Origin: Granulicella rosea
GTDB taxonomy: Bacteria > Acidobacteriota > Terriglobia > Terriglobales > Acidobacteriaceae
Length of the DNA: 64,000 nucleotides
Assembly (NCBI RefSeq): GCF_900188085.1
Contig: NZ_FZOU01000001.1
Coordinates: 1,054,001 to 1,118,000 of the forward strand
Direction: 5' to 3'
Part shown: positions 1-6,883 of the stretch, one piece after another
Layout: every line of letters begins with the position of its first letter
How positions within the stretch are numbered: the stretch's first letter is position 1
Made by a program: the position numbers and the translations under genes
The notes under the pieces: model-generated
Databases searched by the model: none
What the model was told of the DNA's origin: nothing
What the model saw: the letters and a program-made list of their open reading frames with translations, nothing else

Positions 1-2127
1 GAGCGGTATGCTCCGCCGAGCATTCTGATTAGCCCCGACAACAAAATCGTCCATATCTCGGAACACGCGGGACGATACCTGATCCACCCGGGTGGGGAGC
101 CGACAACGAATGTCTTGATGATTTTGCGGCAGGAGTTGCGGATCGAGCTCCAGGTCTCACTGCAGCAGGCGCGTGAGAAGAAGGAGGCAGGCGCCTCCGG
201 TGCAATCTCGGTGCGGTTTTCAAGCGAGGATCTCCGGCCTGTCGTGATGCATGTTCGACCGGCGATGGAATCGGAGCGCGATGGCTTCGTTCTGGTGATC
301 TTCGAAGAACGGACTCCGCGGAAGGCCAACATCCCGCAAAGACCATCGGAGATGCTCTCCGACTTCAGTGCCGCGCGTATCGACGAACTGGAATCGGAGC
401 TGTCGCTCACTCGTCAGCGGCTGCAGTCGATCATCGAAGAGTATGAATCGAACCGTGAGGAGATGAAGGCCTCCAGCGAAGAGATCCAGTCCTCGAACGA
501 GGAGCTTCGTTCGACGATGGAGGAGCTGGAGACCTCGAAAGAAGAACTGCAGAGCAGCAACGAAGAGCTTCAAACAGTCAATCAACAGTTCAAGCTGAAG
601 GTTGAAGAACTGGCTCAGCTCTCGAGCGATCTGCAAAATTTGCTGTCCTCGACAGACATTGCGACCCTGTTTCTTGGACGGGACCTCCGCATTCTACGTT
701 TTACGCCTAAGCTCCGCGAGCTGTTCAACATCCTTGCCACCGACCGTGGACGGCCTATCTCGGATCTCACTCATCGTCTGGGCTATCACGAGCTCCACAA
801 GGATGCAGAGACGGTGCTGGGAAGCTTGATCCCAGTCGAACGCGAGATTCAGGATCTGACGGGGCGCTGGTATCTGACTCGTGTTCTTCCGTATAGGGCT
901 GCGAACGATCAGATCGGCGGAATCGTCATCACCTTCGTTGATATCGATGTACGGAAGCGTGCCGAGGGGCGATGGAAGGAAGCCAAGCTGGCTGCCGAGA
1001 CGCTGATCGAAAATCTGCATGAACCGCTGTTAGTGTTGACTTCGAACCTTGATGTCCGCTCGGCCAACAGGGCGTTTTACGAGCATTTCCAAGCCCAGCC
1101 ACAGGATACGATCGGGCGGAAGATCTACGATCTCGGCAATCGTCAGTGGGATATTCTCGCACTCCGTGGCCTACTGGAGAATCTGCTGAAGAAAGATCTC
1201 CACATCGAAGACTTTGAGGTCGATCACCATTTCGAGAGTATCGGACGGCGCGTGATGTTGCTCAGCGCCCGATATCTTGACATACCGCAGAAGACGATTC
1301 TCCTCGGCATTCGCGATATTACAGACCGGGTGAACAATGAAGAGCAGCGGGTGGAGCTACTGTCGAAGGATCGAGCACTGGCTGCGGAGACGGCACTTCG
1401 AAGCACCGAGGCGGAGCTCGCTCGTGTCGTCCGTGCCTTATCGGTAGGCGAGCTTGCGACGTCGATCGCCCATGAGATCAATCAACCGCTGGCCGGCATC
1501 GTCACGAATGCGGAAGCCGGGATGCGATGGTTGAGCAATAGATCGCCGAGCATCGAGGAGGCGAAGGAGTCGCTGTCGCTTATCGTGCGAGATGGAAACA
1601 GGGCGAGCACCGTGATTCGGCGCATTCGCGAGTTTCTTCAGAAGGAGACCCCTCAGGACAATTTTTCGGTCGATATCAACGAGGTGATCGATGAGGCACT
1701 GGCTCTGACCCAGTCCGAGTTACTCAAGCGGAGAATCAAACTGCGGCGCGAGCTTTCGAGCGAGCTTGGCGAGGTGCGGGGCGATCGGGTTCAGCTTCAA
1801 CAGGTGATGGTCAACCTGATCCTCAATGGAATCGATGCGATGGCTGATGCGAAGGATCGAGTGCTGCTGATACGGTCGGAGCGGACGAGTGGCGCCCTTC
1901 ACGTATCCGTCTGTGACACAGGGTCAGGCGTCGACTCAAAAAATATCGTCCGCATGTTCGACGCCTTCTACACGACCAAGCCGACCGGTATCGGCATGGG
2001 TCTCGCCATCAGTCGAACGATCCTCGAGGCCTGTGGAGGAAGGATCTGGGCGGAGAGCAACGATGGCCCTGGGCTGACGATCAAATTCGAGATGCCCAGT
2101 GCCGCCGGAACAGGGGAGACCAAATGA
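1..2127 (+). CDS. PAS-domain sensor histidine kinase, C-terminal part of a CheB/CheR-PAS hybrid (5' end outside window)
   Basis: The frame is open from base 1 (it begins ERYAPPSILISPDNK), so the gene starts upstream. About 708 residues are visible. In order: a PAS-like segment typical of what follows CheB/CheR modules in hybrid kinases, a long Glu-rich coiled coil (about codons 125-210) with SSNEEL/TSKEEL-type heptads, a PAS_10-like domain beginning near FLGRDLRILRFTP, a further PAS domain (about codons 330-450), a dimerisation helix with phospho-acceptor His in SIAHEINQPL (codon 491), and an HATPase domain with DTGSGV and GIGMGLAISRTI boxes. It probably autophosphorylates and passes phosphate to the regulator whose ATG overlaps its stop (ATGA at 2124-2127). 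No CheB or CheR residues lie inside the window, so the hybrid assignment rests on the linker and coiled-coil signature. Kinase call is firm; the full architecture is inferred. Confidence 0.88.
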   Translation, partial: ERYAPPSILISPDNKIVHISEHAGRYLIHPGGEPTTNVLMILRQELRIELQVSLQQAREKKEAGASGAISVRFSSEDLRPVVMHVRPAMESERDGFVLVIFEERTPRKANIPQRPSEMLSDFSAARIDELESELSLTRQRLQSIIEEYESNREEMKASSEEIQSSNEELRSTMEELETSKEELQSSNEELQTVNQQFKLKVEELAQLSSDLQNLLSSTDIATLFLGRDLRILRFTPKLRELFNILATDRGRPISDLTHRLGYHELHKDAETVLGSLIPVEREIQDLTGRWYLTRVLPYRAANDQIGGIVITFVDIDVRKRAEGRWKEAKLAAETLIENLHEPLLVLTSNLDVRSANRAFYEHFQAQPQDTIGRKIYDLGNRQWDILALRGLLENLLKKDLHIEDFEVDHHFESIGRRVMLLSARYLDIPQKTILLGIRDITDRVNNEEQRVELLSKDRALAAETALRSTEAELARVVRALSVGELATSIAHEINQPLAGIVTNAEAGMRWLSNRSPSIEEAKESLSLIVRDGNRASTVIRRIREFLQKETPQDNFSVDINEVIDEALALTQSELLKRRIKLRRELSSELGEVRGDRVQLQQVMVNLILNGIDAMADAKDRVLLIRSERTSGALHVSVCDTGSGVDSKNIVRMFDAFYTTKPTGIGMGLAISRTILEACGGRIWAESNDGPGLTIKFEMPSAAGTGETK

Positions 2128-2743
2128 GCGATGTGGCTCCGGTTGTCTTTGTGGTCGATGACGACATCTCGGTAAGACAGGCACTGCAAAATCTGTTTCG
2201 CTCGGTTGGTCTCAAGGTCGAGGCATTCAGCAACGCACAAGAGTTCCTGACCTGCAACAGGCCCGACGCCCCGGGCTGCCTGGTTCTTGACGTCCGTCTG
2301 CCTGGACCGAGCGGCATCGACCTCCAGCGTCAGCTCACGGGATCGGGAAAACAGCTGCCTATCATCTTCATCACTGGGCACGGAGATATTCGCATGTCGG
2401 TCCTTGCGATGAAGGCTGGCGCCTTTGAGTTTCTGACGAAGCCTTTTCGCGACCAGGAGTTGCTGGATGCTGTGCAGGGCGCACTCGAGCGAGATCGCGG
2501 AGAACGCACGTCGCGTAGCGAGGCTGCCCTCGCCCGGAACCGGTATGAGTCTCTGACGAGCAGAGAACAGGAGGTCTTCTCGCTCGTCGTCCGCGGTCTT
2601 CTTAATAAACAAGTTGGCGGCGAGCTGAATATCAGCGAGGCAACGGTCAAGCTGCATCGAGGCAATCTCATGCAAAGATGCAGGCGGAGTCGGTTACCGA
2701 TCTCGTCCGTACGGCAGAAAAGTTGGATCTGTTGAGGGGCTAG
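2124..2743 (+). CDS. FixJ/NarL-family response regulator with frameshifted C-terminus
   Basis: It has a receiver domain with acidic pocket VDDD and phospho-acceptor Asp56 (LVLDVRLPG), Thr in FITGHGD and Lys in FLTKPF, followed by a LuxR-type helix-turn-helix (LTSREQEVFSLVVRG, ISEATVKLHRGNLM). It is translationally coupled to the kinase (ATGA overlap). In frame, the protein runs to a TGA at 2733-2735 with a nonsense tail after NLMQ. One extra A in the short A-run at 2673-2677 would restore the family ending KMQAESVTDLVRTAEKLDLL and stop at 2743, so the coordinates given are those of the repaired gene. The last recognition-helix residues and the dimerisation helix are lost in the sequence as read. 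Either a real mutation or a sequencing error in a homopolymer. Confidence 0.85.
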
Positions 2744-2883
2744 GCGCAGGGACGCATGCTGTTCTTTTGACGCGGCGAAACACACCTATACCAAAGTCTA
2801 GGTCCAATCGACCAATGGAGACTACCAATGTCACCTTTTCTGGTTGAAAGTGTAAGAGTCGATTTACTCGACCGGAGTTGGTC

Positions 2884-3714
2884 ATGTCTTCTGATTTTCG
2901 TGAAAATTTCAGTGCCGTGGAGAACACCCTCTTCCTGAGTCGAAAGAATTGGGCTCTTGTCTCCATCGTGGACGATGATGAATCTATCCTGACTTCGACC
3001 GATCGGCTCCTCCGGTCTGCGGGCTATCATGTCGCGACCTTTGACTCTGCGGAGGCCTTTTTCGATTCGCAGGCAGTGGAGAACACGAGGTGCCTGATTC
3101 TCGACGTTCTCATGCCTGGTCTTGGAGGACTCGAGGCACAATCCAGGATCAACGAAACCCAGCCGGTTCCGATCATCTTTGTCACCGCGCATGAGGATAG
3201 CAAGACAAGGAATCAGGCCTTGAACGCTGGGGCCTACCGATTCTTCGGGAAGCCATTCGACTCAAACGCGCTTCTAGCGGCAATCGACAGCGCACTGAGC
3301 GAGACGCCGAAACCGCGCAAGCCCACAGCCCTCGTCATCGGAGCAGACACAATGTTCCGGGTCCCGATCCTGCTTCAAGCCGGTTATTACGTCCGTACCT
3401 GCCCGTCATTACAAGAGCTCTGTGCCGAACTGGAATCGGGAATGCAAAACTATTTTCTATGTGTTTTCGAGCAGGAAAGCCCGATAGAGTGGCAAATGCC
3501 GGCCGCACTCTGCTCAAGATATTCGATCCCTGTCGTCATGTTTCGCAGCGTCGCCGAAACGTCCGCTCAACTAAAGTGCGAGCTTCGCGTCGAGCCGTTG
3601 ACATCGCCTCAGCAATGGCTTGCAGAACTGCAGACTGTTTTGAATAAGATCGCAGCGAACACCGCAAATATGGAGGCGCGAATTTCGCGAAGAATTTTCA
3701 AGGGCCAAAGCTGA
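2884..3714 (+). CDS. Response regulator with N-terminal receiver and a degenerate receiver-like C-terminal half
   Basis: 276 residues from ATG 2884, chosen because GGAG at 2874-2877 sits 6 nt upstream (a TTG at 2878 is an alternative). Residues about 25-140 are a standard receiver: VDDDE acidic pocket, Asp74 in LILDVLMPG, Thr in FVTAHED, Lys123 in FGKPF. There is no output DNA-binding domain. Residues about 147-255 (from TALVIGADTMFRVPILLQAGYY) resemble the alternating beta/alpha order of a receiver but have no phospho-acceptor Asp or acidic pocket. The gene follows the FixJ-type regulator by 140 bp and probably belongs to the same signalling cluster. The function of the second half is unknown; pseudo-receiver is an inference from pattern only. 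Confidence 0.8.
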   Translation: MSSDFRENFSAVENTLFLSRKNWALVSIVDDDESILTSTDRLLRSAGYHVATFDSAEAFFDSQAVENTRCLILDVLMPGLGGLEAQSRINETQPVPIIFVTAHEDSKTRNQALNAGAYRFFGKPFDSNALLAAIDSALSETPKPRKPTALVIGADTMFRVPILLQAGYYVRTCPSLQELCAELESGMQNYFLCVFEQESPIEWQMPAALCSRYSIPVVMFRSVAETSAQLKCELRVEPLTSPQQWLAELQTVLNKIAANTANMEARISRRIFKGQS

Positions 3715-3956
3715 TCCTGTACTGCTCATTGTGTGACCAATCGCTTGCTGGGAGCATCTCGAACTTCGATAGCTTAAAGTCTGTGAAACCCTTGATTCGA
3801 GCTTCGAAGGCTCGCCGAGATAGACGGGCTGATCCCCTACAGTCAGCCCGCGCCCGTTGGTGCCATTTTGGTGCCAAATATCGCCGATTGTGCCGGTTCT
3901 AAGCATCTCCTCCGGCTTGTAACCTCTCTTGAATCAATGTCCGGCCACTTCTTGAA

Positions 3957-4005
3957 CACCTTCACACGGTGGAAGTCGTAGGTTCGAATCCTGCTGGGCC
4001 CACCA
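3957..4005 (+). pseudogene. tRNA-Val(CAC) 3' fragment, probable element attachment site
   Basis: A tRNA 3' half can be folded: anticodon stem CACC/GGTG (3957-3960, 3968-3971) around the 7-nt loop TTCACAC (anticodon CAC, Val), variable region, T arm GTAGG-TTCGAAT-CCTGC (3978-3994), acceptor 3' strand TGGGCCC, discriminator A and encoded CCA (4003-4005). No D arm or 5' acceptor strand GGGCCCA precedes it; the match stops in the anticodon stem (A-G mismatch at the outermost pair). This is the usual remnant left by a tyrosine integrase that uses the 3' end of a tRNA gene as attB. The integrase remnant 150 bp downstream supports that. Confidence 0.78.
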
Positions 4006-4155
4006 TTTAGAATCAGCGAGTTGCAGTCAATCGAGACCCGAGCGTCAGGGGCACTCAAGAGGCACACAACAAAGTTAACAGTTTTTAGCGAGCCTGCAAA
4101 CGAGAAAAAGGCAGTGGCCCGCGTAATCGGGCAACTGCTTTTCATTTCACGTGTC

Positions 4156-4305
4156 CTAGCTTTTTGCTTCAAAGATGCCCGCTGAGTGTGTCAGGGCCAT
4201 CCTCTTCGCTTCGATGGCTCCTTGTTGGTACACGTCCTGCGTCATACGAGCGGAAGCATGGCGCATCAGTTCCTGCACCACCTTGATGTCCTCCCCCTTG
4301 GCGCA
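4156..4305 (-). pseudogene. Phage-type tyrosine recombinase, C-terminal remnant
   Basis: The last about 46 codons read GEDIKVVQELMRHASARM and continue to QDVYQQGAIEAK before a TAG at 4156-4158. They contain the LGH-type box (MRHAS, catalytic His) and the nucleophile Tyr (DVYQQ) of site-specific tyrosine integrases. Nothing upstream in this frame resembles an integrase; the sequence passes directly into an unrelated epoxide-hydrolase remnant in another frame. The gene is therefore truncated to its last catalytic segment. It points toward the tRNA-Val fragment, as expected for an integrase adjoining its attachment site. Non-functional as seen. Confidence 0.8.
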
Positions 4306-4450
4306 GCTCCGACTCCTCAGCCGCTGCAAAGTGGCCGCCCTTGGGCATGGTCCGTTGCCTTGTCCCCTGCAGGTGGGCGTAGGCGCCGTTCTCGTCGGAC
4401 CAGCGGGCGGCGTCGGACCGGGACTGTCGCTCCGCTGGCGTGATCTCGGC
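4306..4450 (-). pseudogene. Epoxide hydrolase (alpha/beta-hydrolase) remnant, internally deleted
   Basis: In one minus-strand frame the translation reads ERQSRSDAARWSDENGAYAH, then LQGTRQRTMPKGGHFAAAEE. The first part matches the region of epoxide hydrolases that runs into GAYAHLQGTRPQT; the second matches the very C-terminal GGHFAA-EEPE segment with the catalytic His. In intact enzymes these are separated by roughly 80 or more residues, so the fragment carries an internal deletion joining them. It has no start and loses frame into the integrase remnant. The lnt frame reads through part of it. The assignment is from remembered family motifs. Confidence 0.55.
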
Positions 4451-6044
4451 ATGCGGGCCACACATGGCGCCGTGTCGAAGATCGTATCAAGAGCAGCATC
4501 AGGCAGGACGATAAGAGACCGGCGAATCGATGTCCGGCGCGGTCGTAGAAGGTGTGTCCGCCTTCCATGAGGGGCAGGAGCGCAAGACGATGGCTTGGCG
4601 GCCGTGCATGCAGAGAGGGATCGACCGCATACGTCTCCTGGATGACTCGACCGTTGGCGTCGATGAAGGCCGACACGCCGGAGTTGACGCTTCTTGCCAT
4701 CGCGCTGCGTTGTTCGACGGCGTCGAAGACGGAGAGCGCCAGATGTTCCCACGGCTCTGAGCCTTCACCGAACCAGGAGTCGTTGCTGATGTTCACCAGC
4801 AGGTTCGGGTGGTTTGCTCCGATGCTGCGTAGGAACTCGGGCAAGGTGTCTTCAAAGCAGATGAATGTTCCGAGTCTCCAGCTTGTGCCATCGGGCTTCT
4901 TCAGCAGAAGAGGATCCGCCGAGCTACCGGGAGTAAAGCGAGCGTATTCCCGCGGCATCAGCCGGGTGAGCCACGGCAAAGCCTCGCCGGCCGGGACGCG
5001 CTCCCCAAAGTTCAGCAACCTGACTTTGTCGTAGATCCCCGCGATCCTGTCTTCGCGGTCCACCAGGATCGCCGAATTGAATGCCTGGTGCGTGGCCCAG
5101 TCGATGGTTTGTGCGCCGGCAATGACGGGAGTGTGGAAGCCCTGCAGGATAGGGTGTGCTGGAGAGACCGTTGCCGATCCAGCGTGGCGTTGCAAAGCGA
5201 ACGGGTAGCTTGTCTCGCTCCAGACGATGAGTTGGGCGCCTTCCGCCTCCAACTCTCGCGACTGTTCCTGCAAAAGCGCGAGGCGCTCCGGCGCTGCTTG
5301 TGGGCTCAGAGAACCCCGCTGTGCATGCGCGAAGTTCGGTTGGACGATGCCGACCCGCAGCTTCGGCGCGGCGTTGGACCTCGCGTCGATCTGGCGAATA
5401 CGCATCTCTCCGTAGACGAGCGTGGCGAGAAGAATTCCTCCCGATACGATGGCGGGCACGACGGCGCGCCGTCTTGAGGCGGCCAGGTCGTAGAGCGCGC
5501 CGTTGATGAGTAACAGCAGGGCGCACACGCCGGCCGGACCGGCGATGTCGGCTATCTGGATCACCAGCGGATGCCAGGCCTGCGTGATCGCGAGGCTGTC
5601 CGGGAAGATCATGGGGACGGTCCATTCAGCGGCCACCATCGCGAGAGGCGCGATGAGCGCCATGGGGATGTACCCGCGACGCCGCAGGACGTGGACCGCG
5701 GCGCCGAACAGCGAGAAGGTCAGCCCCTGGTACAGGCAGATTGCGAGGAAGGCAACGAGAGCAAGCGGCCAAGGCAGGCCCGCGAACCGCCGAATCGTTT
5801 CAAACAGCCAGTAGAAGCCTCCGATGTTTACGATCAGCCCTGCCACGCTGCTGAAAAGCACGGCTCTCGCAAGCGACGGTGTGCGCTCCAGCACGATCAT
5901 CAGCGGGATCATGGCGAACCACGCGCCGACAGAGAATCGAAAGGGCGGCGCGCTGAGAAACCAGAGGCATCCCGTTGCCGCCGCGAGCGCGAGCCTGGAC
6001 CAGTCGGAGAGTTCGCGTGTGGGCGTGGTCCTTGCCGGTGTCAT
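4317..6044 (-). CDS. lnt: Apolipoprotein N-acyltransferase, with aberrant C-terminal tail
   Basis: Predicted inner-membrane enzyme that N-acylates diacylglyceryl-cysteine, the last step of lipoprotein maturation. ATG 6044 gives 575 residues (the E. coli enzyme has 512). Residues about 15-215 are a run of hydrophobic helices; about 228-490 form the nitrilase-like domain with the triad Glu277 (VWSETSYPF), Lys340 (YDKVRLLNFGE) and Cys396 (FICFED). A final helix lies near 505-522 (HRFAGLLSSCLMLLLI). The last about 50 residues (HVWPACRDHASG onward) are Arg/Pro-rich and not Lnt-like: they are an off-frame reading of the neighbouring epoxide-hydrolase remnant, so the native end was probably lost in the rearrangement. 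Divergent from lgt, 54 bp apart. Confidence 0.88.
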   Translation of the reverse strand: MTPARTTPTRELSDWSRLALAAATGCLWFLSAPPFRFSVGAWFAMIPLMIVLERTPSLARAVLFSSVAGLIVNIGGFYWLFETIRRFAGLPWPLALVAFLAICLYQGLTFSLFGAAVHVLRRRGYIPMALIAPLAMVAAEWTVPMIFPDSLAITQAWHPLVIQIADIAGPAGVCALLLLINGALYDLAASRRRAVVPAIVSGGILLATLVYGEMRIRQIDARSNAAPKLRVGIVQPNFAHAQRGSLSPQAAPERLALLQEQSRELEAEGAQLIVWSETSYPFALQRHAGSATVSPAHPILQGFHTPVIAGAQTIDWATHQAFNSAILVDREDRIAGIYDKVRLLNFGERVPAGEALPWLTRLMPREYARFTPGSSADPLLLKKPDGTSWRLGTFICFEDTLPEFLRSIGANHPNLLVNISNDSWFGEGSEPWEHLALSVFDAVEQRSAMARSVNSGVSAFIDANGRVIQETYAVDPSLHARPPSHRLALLPLMEGGHTFYDRAGHRFAGLLSSCLMLLLIRSSTRRHVWPACRDHASGATVPVRRRPLVRRERRLRPPAGDKATDHAQGRPLCSG

Positions 6045-6098
6045 AGTAGTCTGAGGCTTTCTGAATTCCGCGAAGCGCGAGCAAGACGGAGACATCGC

Positions 6099-6866
6099 AT
6101 CTATCCGGTCATCCAACTCGGCCCGTTTACGTTGTATACCTTCGGACTCGTCGCCGGCGTAGCCGTATGCCTCGAGTTCTACGTGCTGGATCGATACTTT
6201 GCCCGCGATCGTCTGCGGGTCAACATGTGGGCGTTGGCTGTCACGTTGATCTGTGCCGGAATCCTGGGCGCGAGGCTCGATTCCGTACTGGTTCATGCGA
6301 TACGGCATGCGGATCTCCAGAGCGCCGGGGCGAAGATGCTGGCGGTTGACGGGGGGTACACCTACCTTGGAGCCGTGCTGGCGGCGCTGCCTGCGGCACT
6401 CGTCTTTCGAAGGATGAACCACCTCCCATGGCGAAGTTTCGATGGAGCTTTCTGCATCGGGCTTGGCTATGCTGTCGGCAGGATCGGGTGCTTTCTGGCC
6501 GGCGACGGCGACTATGGCGCGCCTACATCGCTGCCATGGGGCATGAGCTTTCCCCACGGCACGGTTCCCACCAGCCTTCGCGTTCACCCCACCATGCTCT
6601 ATAGCAGCGCGTGGGAGTTTCTCCTCTTTTTTCTCCTCTGGCGGTTGTCGAATCCTGAACGCCGTCCTCCGTTGCGCGCTGGAACGATCTTCTGCATCTA
6701 CATACTTTCTTCGAGCGCGGGCCGTTTTCTCGTGGAGTTTCTCAGTCGCAATCCGGTTCTGGCGCTTGGGCTCAAGGAGGCGCAATGGGTCAGTCTTGCA
6801 CTCATTGTCTTCGCGACCGTTCTGCTGATCGCTATCCATTTTAAGCCGGGGCCAGAACCGGGTTGA
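6099..6866 (+). CDS. lgt: Prolipoprotein diacylglyceryl transferase (apparent ATC start)
   Basis: Transfers diacylglycerol to the lipobox cysteine of prolipoproteins in the inner membrane. Lgt hallmarks are present: N-terminal YPVIQLGPFTLYTFGLV, the signature GRIGCFLAGDGDYG (residues about 127-140), RVHPTMLYSSAWE (161-173), and GRFLVEFLSRNP near the C-terminus, with about seven hydrophobic helices in 255 residues. No ATG, GTG or TTG lies in frame near the natural N-terminus. The codon where Met is expected is ATC (6099-6101), 7 nt after GGAG (6088-6091), an ideal ribosome-binding geometry. The upstream frame stays open but is antisense to lnt. Either a rare ATC start or a mutated ATG. Faces lnt across 54 bp. 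Confidence 0.85.
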   Translation: MYPVIQLGPFTLYTFGLVAGVAVCLEFYVLDRYFARDRLRVNMWALAVTLICAGILGARLDSVLVHAIRHADLQSAGAKMLAVDGGYTYLGAVLAALPAALVFRRMNHLPWRSFDGAFCIGLGYAVGRIGCFLAGDGDYGAPTSLPWGMSFPHGTVPTSLRVHPTMLYSSAWEFLLFFLLWRLSNPERRPPLRAGTIFCIYILSSSAGRFLVEFLSRNPVLALGLKEAQWVSLALIVFATVLLIAIHFKPGPEPG

Positions 6867-6883
6867 TCGTCGACCGCCTACCC

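Noticed and set aside
3936..4005. A complete tRNA-Val gene.
   Set aside because: No D arm or 5' acceptor strand; only the 3' half can be folded.
3843..4172. Minus-strand frame giving GGPSRIRTYDFHRVKV.
   Set aside because: This is the well-known false translation of the antisense of a tRNA 3' end, not a protein gene.
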